Below, in pieces: positions 1 through 9,806 of a DNA stretch of 64,000 nt. Numbering within the stretch: the stretch's first letter is position 1; the number at the start of each line of letters is the position of its first letter. The stretch is taken from NCBI RefSeq assembly GCF_017876405.1, contig NZ_JAGINW010000001.1, positions 4,477,203 through 4,541,202 of the forward strand. Reading direction: 5' to 3'. Under the pieces are notes generated by a model. It was given only the letters and a program-made list of their open reading frames with translations. It ran no database searches and was not told the origin of the DNA. Source of the DNA: Kibdelosporangium banguiense. Lineage in GTDB: Bacteria > Actinomycetota > Actinomycetes > Mycobacteriales > Pseudonocardiaceae. The position numbers and the translations under genes are program-made.

Positions 1-89
1 TGAACTACGCCTTCGACGTCACCCCGGCCGACCTGGTCACCGCGATCGTCACGGACGAACGGATCATCAATGGAAAACCGTTGGACTGA
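1..89 (+). CDS. mtnA: S-methyl-5-thioribose-1-phosphate isomerase, C-terminal end (partial)
   Basis: The reading frame starts at base 3 and ends at TGA 87-89. It gives a tail beginning NYAFDVTPADLVTAIVT. The FDVTP and ITAIVT signature is the conserved C-terminus of the MtnA/eIF2B-like isomerases, which convert methylthioribose-1-phosphate (or 5-deoxyribose-1-phosphate) to the ribulose-1-phosphate in methionine and 5'-deoxyadenosine salvage. Only about 28 residues are in the window, so the call rests on this motif and on the neighbour. Its last 20 nt overlap the start of the aldolase/dehydrogenase gene, which suggests translational coupling in one operon. Confidence 0.72.
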   Translation, partial: NYAFDVTPADLVTAIVTDERIINGKPLD

Positions 90-1995
90 AACGTCTCCAG
101 ACCCGATCGACGACTGTGTGCGGGCTTCCCGGCTGCTGGGTGCCGAGCCGGATCTGGTGCTGCACGGCGGCGGCAACACCTCGGTCAAGTTGATCCAGCC
201 GGACATCACCGGCCATGAGGTGGAAGTCCTGTACGTCAAGGGAAGCGGCTGGGACCTGGCCAGTATCGAACGCCCCGGGTTCGCGCCGTTGCGGCTGACT
301 CGCCTGCGGCAGCTGCTGACTCTGGAATCGTTGCCGGACAACCAGATGATGAACGAACTCCGGTGTGCGCTGCTGGACGCGAAAGCGCCCGATCCGAGCG
401 TGGAAACGTTGCTGCACGCTGTGTTGCCGCACAAGTCCGTGCTGCACAGCCATGCCGACGCGGTGATCACTTTGACCAACCTGCAGCAGCCGTTGGTCAA
501 AGAGGTCTACGGCGACAAAGTCGTGGTGGTCCCCTATGTGATGCCCGGTTTCGGCCTGGCCCGCACGTGCGCCGAGCTGTTCCCGGGGCAGTTCACCGAC
601 GACACCATCGGCGTGGTGCTGATGAACCACGGTCTGTTCACGTTCGGCGACACCGCCAAAGAGGCCTACGACCGGCACATCCAGCTGGTCACCGAGGCCG
701 AGGCGTACATCAGCGGCTCATTCGCCCCCAAAGTGGCTTTCGGAGCATCCAGTGCTCCGAAAGCCACTATGGGGGCAACCTTGGAGCTTGCGAGGCTCCG
801 CAACCAGATTGGGCCGATGATCGTGACCAGGCATACCGACGCGCAGACCATGGCCTTTGTCGGCCGGCCGGATCTCGCCGATGTCGCCACCAGGGGCCCG
901 GCCACCCCGGACCACGTCATCCGCACCAAACGAGTCCCGCTGGTCGGTCGCGACATCGACGGCTACCGACGGGCTTATGAGCAGTACTTCCACGACAACG
1001 CGACCGCCGAGAAGATCATGCTGGACCCGTTGCCGCGCGTGATCCTGGACCCTGAGCTGGGCATGCTCACGATTGGCCGTCGCGCCAAGGACGCCGATAT
1101 CGCGGCGGACATCTACCGGCACACGATCAAGATCATCGAGGATGCCGAACGGATCGGGACATATCAGGCGTTGTCGGCCAAGGACCTGTTCGACATGGAG
1201 TACTGGGAGCTGGAGCAGGCCAAACTCAAGCTCGCCGGCGCACCCGCGGAGTTCACCGGCGAGACGGCACTGGTCACGGGAGCCGCGTCCGGCATCGGCA
1301 AGGCCTGCGTGCAGGCGCTACGGGCCAAAGGTGCGAGCGTGATCGGCCTGGACCTGACCGAGACCGACAGCGCGGCGGACTACCTCGGTCTGCAGGCCGA
1401 CGTGACCGACTCCGAGAGTGTCGCCAAGGCGATCGCGGCAGGTGTGGAGCGGTTCGGCGGGATCGACATGGTGGTGCCGTCCGCAGGCGTGTTCCCGCCC
1501 AGCACCCCGATCGCGCAGCTTGACGCCAAGACCTGGCGGCGGACGCTGGCGGTGAACACAGACGCCATCGCGGAGCTGTTCACGCAGGTCCACCCGTTGC
1601 TGAAGCTCGCGCCCAACGGCGGCAGGGTGGTCCTGATCGCGTCCAAGAACGTGCCCGCACCTGGCCCCGGAGCAGCCGCGTACTCAGCCTCGAAGGCAGC
1701 CGTGACGCAGCTGGCACGAGTCGCGGCCCTGGAGTGGGCGCCGGACCGGATCCGGGTGAACGCGGTCCATCCGGACGCCGTTTTCGACACCGGCGTCTGG
1801 ACACCGGAAGTCCTCGCGCAACGCGCCGCCCACTACGGACTCGCAATCGAGGAGTACAAGCGCCGCAACCTGTTGAGGACCGAGGTGACCAGTGCCGCGG
1901 TCGGCCGTCTGGTGGCCGAAATGTGCTCCCGGACGTTCGCGTTCACCACCGGCGCCCAGGTGCCGATCGACGGCGGGAACGAGCGCGTGGTTTAA
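70..1995 (+). CDS. Class II aldolase / short-chain dehydrogenase fusion
   Basis: This 641-residue protein joins two enzymes. Residues about 12-240 form a zinc class II aldolase: HGGGNTS (32-38) binds the phosphate, and H126/H128 in HSHAD plus H187 in NHG are the likely zinc ligands. Residues about 396-641 form an SDR with TGAASGIG (403-410) for NAD(P) and a YSASK active site (Y538, K542). The same architecture is known from RhaEW (rhamnulose-1-phosphate aldolase/lactaldehyde dehydrogenase). The overlap with mtnA instead suggests cleavage of 5-(methylthio)ribulose- or 5-deoxyribulose-1-phosphate to DHAP and an aldehyde, which the SDR half would then process; that is inference. Residues about 218-237 are encoded by a palindromic repeat and look like an insertion in a linker. 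Confidence 0.85.
   Translation: MENRWTETSPDPIDDCVRASRLLGAEPDLVLHGGGNTSVKLIQPDITGHEVEVLYVKGSGWDLASIERPGFAPLRLTRLRQLLTLESLPDNQMMNELRCALLDAKAPDPSVETLLHAVLPHKSVLHSHADAVITLTNLQQPLVKEVYGDKVVVVPYVMPGFGLARTCAELFPGQFTDDTIGVVLMNHGLFTFGDTAKEAYDRHIQLVTEAEAYISGSFAPKVAFGASSAPKATMGATLELARLRNQIGPMIVTRHTDAQTMAFVGRPDLADVATRGPATPDHVIRTKRVPLVGRDIDGYRRAYEQYFHDNATAEKIMLDPLPRVILDPELGMLTIGRRAKDADIAADIYRHTIKIIEDAERIGTYQALSAKDLFDMEYWELEQAKLKLAGAPAEFTGETALVTGAASGIGKACVQALRAKGASVIGLDLTETDSAADYLGLQADVTDSESVAKAIAAGVERFGGIDMVVPSAGVFPPSTPIAQLDAKTWRRTLAVNTDAIAELFTQVHPLLKLAPNGGRVVLIASKNVPAPGPGAAAYSASKAAVTQLARVAALEWAPDRIRVNAVHPDAVFDTGVWTPEVLAQRAAHYGLAIEEYKRRNLLRTEVTSAAVGRLVAEMCSRTFAFTTGAQVPIDGGNERVV
724..776. repeat. Palindromic repeat element, copy 1 (inside a coding region)
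   Basis: A 53-bp inverted repeat with 24-nt arms (724-747 and 753-776), one mismatch between the arms and a 5-nt loop TCCAG. The left arm is identical over all 24 positions to that of the copy at 3819-3871. It lies in the aldolase/SDR gene and is read in frame, giving an Ala/Pro/Lys/Gly-rich stretch (FAPKVAFGASSAPKATMGAT). Confidence 0.9.
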
Positions 1996-2062
1996 CCGGT
2001 TGGAAGTGGGCCAACGGCCTTCACTACCCTGCTTTGCACACCCGCAGCAAGGAGTGAACGCC

Positions 2063-3811
<1,749 letters not shown>

Positions 3812-3818
3812 GTTTTGT

Positions 3819-3871
3819 GCCCCCAAAGTGGCTTTCGGAGCATCCAACGCTCCCAACGCCACTTTGGGGGC
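3819..3871. repeat. Palindromic repeat element, copy 2 (intergenic)
   Basis: The same 53-bp palindrome as at 724-776, here lying 7 nt after the proS stop and 11 nt before the end of the convergent gene at 3883. The left arm is identical to copy 1. The right arm has three mismatches to a perfect complement. It can fold into a strong hairpin, so it may serve as a bidirectional terminator here. Confidence 0.9.
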
Positions 3872-3882
3872 AAAGCCCCAAG

Positions 3883-4707
3883 CTAGTTGGCGGCGTGCAT
3901 GCTGGTGACGATCTTCTGCAGGTCGGTTTCCGGCACGGCCTGGGCGAAGTCCTGGTCGGCGAACGCGGCGATCACCACGCTGGTCTTCTCTTCCGGCTTG
4001 GTCTCCAGCACCACGACGCTGACTGTCGCCTTGGCCGGCGTGCATTTGTCTTCTGGCCCAGGCGTGATGTCGGCCTTCGCGGTCACGGTGTAGCCCCGCT
4101 TGTCGCGGTCGATGCTCACCGGCGTCGGCTGGCCCATGGTGACCTGGGGCTTGGTGTTGTTCTTGGTGTGGAAGACCGCGTCGAGGATCTTCTGGGCGCC
4201 GGCGATCGACTGGGCGGCGTTGTCACCGGAGTTCGTCACGGTTGTCACGCCTGCCATCGCCCGGAACGACGTGGGGGCGCCGGGGCAGTAGCCCTTCTGG
4301 AAGATCGCGGGGGTGAACAGGGTGAACCTGTTGCCGTCCGGGCCGAACGCGGCCGAGGTGGTCAACGGCTCCCAGTTCGACGGCACGTCATAGGCCTTGG
4401 AGGTCTGCAGGTTCTTGCCGTCGTTGATCGGGATCACTTTCCAGCCGGCCACCTTGGGTGCGCCGGTTGCCTTCGGCTGCAACGGATTGCCGCCAGGTCT
4501 GGCCGAAGAAGAGACGGAGCCCTGCGCCGCGAGCGGCACGCCCGAGGTCGGCTGGCTGGGGCCGACGACGATGAGGGTCACGACGAGCCCGACGACCACC
4601 ACCGCCGCGACCACGACCGCGAGTAACAGGCCGGTCGCTTTCTTCTTCTCTTCCGGGGGTTCGGCGTAGTAGCCGAGGCCTTGATATCCCCCACCTGGAG
4701 CAGTCAC
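3883..4707 (-). CDS. Membrane-anchored extracytoplasmic protein, paralog A
   Basis: This 274-residue protein of unknown function has a short cytoplasmic head containing YQGLGYY, one transmembrane helix (about residues 26-48), a Ser/Pro/Gly linker and an exported domain. It is paralogous to the genes at 6710 and 7553. All three share a Trp-x-Val-I start of the domain, a Y-[DE]-V-P-x-x-W motif, a lone Cys followed by a conserved stretch, and a C-terminal LxxIV/IINS-type helix ending. The start is GTG 4707. It is 10 nt downstream of the HAD gene and probably cotranscribed with it. No catalytic motif is visible, so a ligand-binding or envelope role is only a guess. Confidence 0.75.
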   Translation of the reverse strand: MTAPGGGYQGLGYYAEPPEEKKKATGLLLAVVVAAVVVVGLVVTLIVVGPSQPTSGVPLAAQGSVSSSARPGGNPLQPKATGAPKVAGWKVIPINDGKNLQTSKAYDVPSNWEPLTTSAAFGPDGNRFTLFTPAIFQKGYCPGAPTSFRAMAGVTTVTNSGDNAAQSIAGAQKILDAVFHTKNNTKPQVTMGQPTPVSIDRDKRGYTVTAKADITPGPEDKCTPAKATVSVVVLETKPEEKTSVVIAAFADQDFAQAVPETDLQKIVTSMHAAN

Positions 4708-4717
4708 AGGCCTGAGA

Positions 4718-5431
4718 CTAGTGCCCGTTCACCGACTGCCGGTCCAGAACCGTGGAAAGCACTTTCGCGGTGTCCGACAGGTCGCGGAACACCGCGTGCG
4801 CACCGGCTTCCCGCAGGGATGTAAGGCTGTGGCGACCTGTTGCGACGCCGATCGCGACGGCGCCGTGGTGCAGCGCGGCGTTCACGTCGTGCGGGGTGTC
4901 GCCGATCACGACCACGCAATCCGGTTCGAACCCGCCGTGTTTCTCGCCGGCCAGCCGCATCGCCGCGGACACCAGGTCGCTGCGTTCGGCCGACAGCGAG
5001 CCATATCCGCCGATCTCCAGGTCGATGTGCTCGAGCAGACCGAACGGCGCCAGCTTCACCTGCGAGACCTCGGGGAGGTTGCCGGTGACGAGCGACTGCA
5101 CGACGTGGTCCAGACCGCCGAGTGCGGTGACGATCTCGGTCACGCCCGGCAGGACATGCCCACGTTCGGGTAGCAGGTCACGGTCCGCCTCGGCGATCGC
5201 GACCAGTTCGGTGAAGATCAGCTGGATCTCCTCCTCGGTGGCCGCCGCGCCGTGCGCCGAGAGCAACTCGTGCGTGATGGCACGTTCGGTCCTGCCCGGA
5301 AACGCTGGTAGATGCGACAGGGACAGGCCCAGGGCGTTGGAAAGCGCGGCCGAGTACCACTCCTGGCCGATGCCGGCCAGGTCGACCAGGGTCAGATCGA
5401 TATCCCACAGTACGAGCGTTCGGTTACCCAC
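4718..5431 (-). CDS. HAD-superfamily hydrolase
   Basis: A predicted phosphatase or phosphoglycolate phosphatase-like enzyme of 237 residues. HAD motif I is LWDIDLTLVD (nucleophile and acid Asp pair, residues about 7-14). Motif II is the SLVTGN segment, with motif III Lys in the following VKLAPFG segment. Motif IV is VVVIGDTPHDVNAA. The cap is alpha-helical (C1 type). The start is uncertain: GTG 5431 fits the family length, while ATG 5488 would add 19 residues of unclear origin and approach the divergent gene at 5542. The gene leads a probable two-gene operon with the membrane-anchored paralog downstream. Confidence 0.85.
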   Translation of the reverse strand: MGNRTLVLWDIDLTLVDLAGIGQEWYSAALSNALGLSLSHLPAFPGRTERAITHELLSAHGAAATEEEIQLIFTELVAIAEADRDLLPERGHVLPGVTEIVTALGGLDHVVQSLVTGNLPEVSQVKLAPFGLLEHIDLEIGGYGSLSAERSDLVSAAMRLAGEKHGGFEPDCVVVIGDTPHDVNAALHHGAVAIGVATGRHSLTSLREAGAHAVFRDLSDTAKVLSTVLDRQSVNGH

Positions 5432-5541
5432 TCGCTCATAGTGACACGATCGGGCGACCTCTTCGGCGTGTCGAAGGTCTGTTGACATTCCCAGTTTGCA
5501 ATGCAAACCTAACTGCATCGCAATCGAATTGGGGGTTCGCA

Positions 5542-6414
5542 ATGACAGAGAGCCCGGCCGAGCTGCTCGGCGATCTGCGCAGGCTGCGCAGCAAAGTCCG
5601 GCGTGACCGGCATGGCTATGCCCTGCCGTTGCTGATGTTCGGAGTCCTGATCCTGGCGGCGTCCCTGTGCTACGCCGACCGGCCGTGGCCCGATCCGATT
5701 CCGGCCGAGGGGGTCTACTTCGAGAGCGTGCCCGGACCGTTCCCGGCGTTCGAATACCGGCGGGCGCTCTTGGTGCACAACCCGTTGCTGATCCAGTGGT
5801 ACTGGATGCTGACCCTGCTGATCGGGTTCGCGGTCACGACGTGGTGGTACCGCCGCAGGGCCGAGCTGATCGGCGTGGAGACCGACCTCCGCGGCTGCCT
5901 GATCACGGCAGGCGCCGCACTGACCGGCCTGGTGTTCGGCGTGCCGGTGCTCGAGACGACCGCGGCGCCCCGCAACACCCTGTACTCCACGCCCGATGTC
6001 AACCTGCCGATCCTGATCATCTCGGCAGTGGCGTCGGCCGCGGTCTTCTTCGTGGGTGTGCGCTGGAAAAGGCTGCGCGAGCTCAGTTTGTTCGTGGGCA
6101 CTCTGCTGGCGACTGTGGCGTTCGCGGCAGTGGGCGTCTACATGATCAACGGCCTGTCGGCGCTGCTGGTCGTCGCCGCGGCCTTGCTCTTCCTCGCCTG
6201 GATCGAGCGAAGCGTGTTGCTCGGCGTGGTCGGCGTGCTGTTCACTGCGGCAGCCCTGCACGCCAACCTCGAAGGCTTGTCGGAGTACCTCAGCAGCGGG
6301 CTACGCGATGTCGACGGGCGACTGATCCTGTTGCAGGACCTCGCGCTGCCTGGCGCCGTTCTGCTCCTCGGCGGCCTGGTGGCAGTCGCTCAGTCGAAGC
6401 GGGCGACGCGGTGA
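5542..6414 (+). CDS. Multi-pass membrane protein
   Basis: A 290-residue integral membrane protein of unknown function. It has a basic cytoplasmic N-terminus (LRRLRSKVRRDRHGY), a first helix at about residues 27-44, an extracellular loop rich in Pro and aromatic residues, then about six further hydrophobic segments. ATG 5542 follows a GGGGG stretch at good spacing. The stop overlaps the start of the next gene (GTGA at 6411-6414), so it is translationally coupled to a winged-helix regulator. That is the usual arrangement for a membrane protein controlled by its own small regulator. Confidence 0.8.
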   Translation: MTESPAELLGDLRRLRSKVRRDRHGYALPLLMFGVLILAASLCYADRPWPDPIPAEGVYFESVPGPFPAFEYRRALLVHNPLLIQWYWMLTLLIGFAVTTWWYRRRAELIGVETDLRGCLITAGAALTGLVFGVPVLETTAAPRNTLYSTPDVNLPILIISAVASAAVFFVGVRWKRLRELSLFVGTLLATVAFAAVGVYMINGLSALLVVAAALLFLAWIERSVLLGVVGVLFTAAALHANLEGLSEYLSSGLRDVDGRLILLQDLALPGAVLLLGGLVAVAQSKRATR

Positions 6415-6716
6415 GCGCACACCCGACAAGCGATCTCAATGACGTTGTGCACCAACGGCATCGGCTCGGCATCCTGACCATCGCGGCGGAGTCCAAACGG
6501 GTCGAGTTCGGCTACCTCAAGGACGCGCTGGAACTCACCGGTGGCAATTTGTCCCGGCACATAACGGTTCTCAACGATGCCGGGCTGGTCGACATCGAAA
6601 AAGGCTATGAGGGCAAGCGTCCCAAGACCTGGGTCGCGATCACCGACGCCGGCCGGACCGCGCTCGCCGCCGAGATCGCTGCCCTACGCGCTTTGCTCGC
6701 CAAGCACGATCAGTAG
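6411..6716 (+). CDS. Small winged-helix transcriptional regulator
   Basis: A 101-residue DNA-binding protein of the single-domain winged-helix type (the HTH_34/ArsR-MarR-like group found with membrane proteins). It shows the helix pattern HRLGILTIAAESKRVEFGYLK, the recognition region LTGGNLSRHITVLNDAGLV, and a wing around GKRPKTWVAITDAGRTAL. It begins with GTG inside the stop of the preceding membrane protein gene. Its 3' end overlaps the convergent paralog B gene by 7 nt. It probably represses its own operon. Confidence 0.85.
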   Translation: MSAHPTSDLNDVVHQRHRLGILTIAAESKRVEFGYLKDALELTGGNLSRHITVLNDAGLVDIEKGYEGKRPKTWVAITDAGRTALAAEIAALRALLAKHDQ

Positions 6717-7528
6717 CCGCGGACGCTGTTGATGATTTTCTGCGACTCCGCCTCATTCGGGGGAGGCGGAGTCGCAGGGCCACCAGTCAAATCGGTGTTG
6801 ACCAGCAGAAAACTGTAGGTGTCCGGGCCTTCCAGCATCAGTACGGACACTTTTCCCTGGGACGCCATGCAAGCGTTGCCGGTGGTCGTGATGGTCGCGT
6901 CCACCTGAACGGCTTTGATCGGCTTGCCTTCGGTGGTCTTGGCACTCACCTGCTTGGGCGGGCCGACCTGCGCCGACGGCTGGGCGCTGCCGTAGAACTC
7001 CTCGCCGAGCGCCTTGGCCATATTGGCGGCTGCCTCTGCGAGATTGCTCTTCTTGACTGTGCCGCCGCCCATGCCGCCACGGCTGTACCGCTTGCCCTCA
7101 CACGTATAGCTCGCCAGTGTGGCAGGCGAGGACAGGACCACGTCAGGTTGTGTCTTGCTGGTCACGGTGCCGCCCGGGGAAGGCGTCCAGGCCGGTGGGA
7201 CCTCGTAGATCAGCGACGCCTTCTCGTTCTTGATCACGCTCCAGCCCGCGTTCTGCGGCTCCAGTTGGGCCGTGCCCTGGCTGGCAGTTGTGGTCTCCGG
7301 GGTGCTGGTGGCCGGCTGGTTCTGCGCTTGTGGCTCGTCGGAGGAGCGGTTGACGAGCACGATCGTCACGACCGCGCCGATGATCACGACGAGCGCCGCG
7401 ATCGCGAAGATCACGACCAGGCGGCCGCGTTTGCGCGGCGGCTGGCTGCCTGGCTGTGGGAAATACCCGAGTCCCTGATACTGCTGGTGGCCCCAGTTCT
7501 GTTGGGGCTGGCCATTGCCTGGGTACAC
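6710..7528 (-). CDS. Membrane-anchored extracytoplasmic protein, paralog B
   Basis: A 272-residue protein with the same plan as the gene at 3883: a Gln/Pro-rich cytoplasmic head containing YQGLGYF, one membrane helix (about residues 37-60), a Thr/Gln-rich linker, and an exported domain with the shared YEVPPAW motif and a Cys-containing GKRYSRGG region. The start is GTG 7528. It lies 24 nt after paralog C on the same strand, so the two probably form an operon. The close similarity of the heads in A and B (YQGLGY) suggests recent duplication. Function is unknown. Confidence 0.75.
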   Translation of the reverse strand: MYPGNGQPQQNWGHQQYQGLGYFPQPGSQPPRKRGRLVVIFAIAALVVIIGAVVTIVLVNRSSDEPQAQNQPATSTPETTTASQGTAQLEPQNAGWSVIKNEKASLIYEVPPAWTPSPGGTVTSKTQPDVVLSSPATLASYTCEGKRYSRGGMGGGTVKKSNLAEAAANMAKALGEEFYGSAQPSAQVGPPKQVSAKTTEGKPIKAVQVDATITTTGNACMASQGKVSVLMLEGPDTYSFLLVNTDLTGGPATPPPPNEAESQKIINSVRGY

Positions 7529-7552
7529 CGCAGGGACGGTAACCGATTACTG

Positions 7553-8248
7553 TCAGCTCGCGAAGCGGAGGCTCTGCACGATCAGGTCGAGCCGCTCCGG
7601 GTCGGCGAGCGGGGTCGGCTGCTCCGGGCCAGGCGTGGCATCCGCGGCGACGACCAGTACGGAATTGCCCGCGGGCGTCGTGACCGCGACCACTGTGACG
7701 GTGCCTTTGCTGCTGGCACAAGGGTCTGTGGATTCGTTGAGTGTCGCTTCGGCACGGACGATCGCGCCCTGCGCTCCGTTGATCGTGGTCGGCTTGGGCT
7801 TGTCGACCTTCACGGCTGCTGTCTGATGGCCGTCGCTGTACTGGTCGGCCGCCACGGCCGCGGCCAGTTCTGAAGCCACCCGGCTCGGCTTGCGGTCGTT
7901 CGGCGTCACGCCACTGGCCGCGAAAGCGCGCCCGTACTCGGCGCCCTGGCAGGTGTAGGGACCCCAGTCGGCGAGGTGGCCCAGCTTGACGCCGTTCGAC
8001 GTGGTGAGCGACTCCTCCTGGTCTGCCAGCTCCCAGTCGGGCGGAACCTCGTAGGCCAGGTGCGTCGCCGGATCGGACACCGGCTGCCAGGTGGTGTGCG
8101 GCGCCGCAGCCGCGGGCTCGTCGAAGTGCGCGGCAGGAGGCTGAGCGCCACGCCGCAGCAAGGACGCGGCCGAGATCCCGCCGACCACGAGCAGCGCCGC
8201 GACGGCGCCGAGGGTGATCAGCAGTCGAGTCGACCGTCGCAAAACCAC
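7553..8248 (-). CDS. Membrane-anchored extracytoplasmic protein, paralog C
   Basis: A 231-residue member of the same family as the genes at 3883 and 6710, but without the YQGLGY head. It starts MVLRRSTRLL and goes straight into a membrane helix (residues about 9-30), so it may be a signal anchor. The exported part keeps YEVPPDW, a TCQGAEYGRA motif aligned with the Cys motif of paralog B, and the C-terminal LDLIVQSLRF helix. The start is GTG 8248. It is first in a two-gene unit with paralog B. Confidence 0.72.
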   Translation of the reverse strand: MVLRRSTRLLITLGAVAALLVVGGISAASLLRRGAQPPAAHFDEPAAAAPHTTWQPVSDPATHLAYEVPPDWELADQEESLTTSNGVKLGHLADWGPYTCQGAEYGRAFAASGVTPNDRKPSRVASELAAAVAADQYSDGHQTAAVKVDKPKPTTINGAQGAIVRAEATLNESTDPCASSKGTVTVVAVTTPAGNSVLVVAADATPGPEQPTPLADPERLDLIVQSLRFAS

Positions 8249-8387
8249 GTCTGCACGGTAGCTGCTCGTGACGTGAGCTGCCGAACAGGGGTGTTAATCC
8301 AACGCGTGTTGATTTTGGACAGAGCCGGGGCGTACGCTCATCCCGAATTCAACAGATGATGAGAAAACAGCACGAGATGGATCACTT

Positions 8388-9398
8388 ATGACCGCAAAAG
8401 CATTGGTCGCGGGCCTGATCGGGGCCTTGGTCGCGGCCGTACTCGGGCTCCTGACGTTCGGAGCGCAGGCCACGGTGGACCCCGACCACCTCCCACTGGC
8501 CGTCGAGGCGCCGCCCGGCCCGATGAGCCAACTCGCCCAGCGTGTCGCAAGCCAAGGTGGCGAACACGTGGAGTGGCACGTCGTCCCGCCTGGCGAGGGC
8601 AGCAGGCTGCTTGAGGACAAGGAGGTCTACGGCGTCCTGCAACTCGGGCAGCCGGTCAAGGTCCTGCTGTCCGGCGCGATCAACCCTGGCGGCACACAGG
8701 TCACGCAGCAGGTACTCACCGGCGCGGCGCAGACGTTGGCCGCTTCCATCCCGGACGGCGCGCCGCCGCAGACAATCACGTTGCACCCGGCCAGTGCGGC
8801 AGGCCGGGTCGCGCCCCTCGCGGGCAGTGCGTTGCTGTGGATCGCCGGACTGGCTGCCGGACTGTTGTTCGTGGCGCTGCGGACTCGTACCGGCGTCAAA
8901 CCCGGTATCGCGGCCAGGATCACGTTGCCGCTCACGGCGAGTGTGCTGTCAGTAGGCGTTGTCGCGCTTCTGTTGCTGTTGTGGGATTCGAGCCTGGACC
9001 TTGGCTGGGACGTGCTCGGCTTCATGCTGCTGGCCGCGCTCGCGTTCACCGGTGTGCAAGGCGCTTTGCTGAAACTGCTGGGTTTGCGGGCCGCGGCGAT
9101 CCTGGGACCGCTGTATCTCATCGCGCCTGCCGTTGCCGGACAGGTACCCGAGATGCTGCACCCGTTCTACCGCGACATCCTGTGGTCGTGGACGCCGTTC
9201 AGGTTCGCCGCCGAAGGCACCCGGAGTCTGTTGCAGGGCACGGGTTCCGCGCCGGACGTATGGACCGGCGTGATCGTGCTCGGCTCGATGGCGGTCGTCG
9301 GCCTGCTGGTGATCCTGCTGCCCGGCAAGCGAATCTCAGCCGGCCAGGAAACTGAGCCGGACCGTCCGAGTGGTGTTGTCCACGTTGGTGTCCACTAG
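8388..9398 (+). CDS. ABC-2/YhgE-like membrane protein
   Basis: A 336-residue protein with one N-terminal membrane helix (residues about 5-25), an extracytoplasmic domain of about 115 residues, then five or so membrane helices (from about residue 147). This layout, with an external domain carrying the VYGVLQL pattern, is that of ABC-2-type/YhgE-Pip membrane proteins, which usually act in export. No ATPase gene is adjacent, so the partner and substrate are unknown. ATG 8388 is preceded only by a weak SD. The 3' end overlaps the convergent YjbQ gene by 63 nt. Confidence 0.7.
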   Translation: MTAKALVAGLIGALVAAVLGLLTFGAQATVDPDHLPLAVEAPPGPMSQLAQRVASQGGEHVEWHVVPPGEGSRLLEDKEVYGVLQLGQPVKVLLSGAINPGGTQVTQQVLTGAAQTLAASIPDGAPPQTITLHPASAAGRVAPLAGSALLWIAGLAAGLLFVALRTRTGVKPGIAARITLPLTASVLSVGVVALLLLLWDSSLDLGWDVLGFMLLAALAFTGVQGALLKLLGLRAAAILGPLYLIAPAVAGQVPEMLHPFYRDILWSWTPFRFAAEGTRSLLQGTGSAPDVWTGVIVLGSMAVVGLLVILLPGKRISAGQETEPDRPSGVVHVGVH

Positions 9399-9746
9399 GC
9401 AGACCGACTGCCAGGTCCCCAGTGCCATCTGCCCGTCGAGGACCGGCACGCTCGCGTAGGGCGGCAGGAACGCAGGCATCACGTGATCCCTGCCGTGCCC
9501 TGGCGAACCGTGCCGGTGCTGCCACCTCTTGCCCTTGGGCAGCAGGTCGCCCAGCGCGGTGAGCAGGTCGTCGTCACTGCCCGCGCCGGTCTCGATGATC
9601 GCCAGCCCGGCCGTCGCGTGCGGCACCCAGACGTGCAGCAGCCCGTCGGAGGCGTCCGCGTCGGCCAGGAAACGGCGGCACCGGTCGGTGAGGTCGTGCA
9701 CGACCTCCTGCGATCCGGTCCGGATCTGTATCTGTTCGCTGTACAT
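9336..9746 (-). CDS. YjbQ/UPF0047 family protein
   Basis: A 136-residue protein of the compact YjbQ fold, described in the family as having weak thiamine-phosphate synthase activity. The metal-binding and family motifs are visible: VPHATAGLAI, the HRHGSPGHGRDH segment, and the ending GTWQSVCLVDTN...RTVRLSF. ATG 9746 has the SD GGGGAG about 7 nt upstream. It is convergent with the membrane protein gene and overlaps its last 63 nt, a long overlap but both frames look genuine. It is divergent from the aminotransferase-like gene. Confidence 0.88.
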   Translation of the reverse strand: MYSEQIQIRTGSQEVVHDLTDRCRRFLADADASDGLLHVWVPHATAGLAIIETGAGSDDDLLTALGDLLPKGKRWQHRHGSPGHGRDHVMPAFLPPYASVPVLDGQMALGTWQSVCLVDTNVDNTTRTVRLSFLAG

Positions 9747-9806
9747 TCGGTTCTCCCCGGGAAAACGAGCCTGCCGTTGCCGATCATGCCGGGTAACGTA
9801 CCCAGC

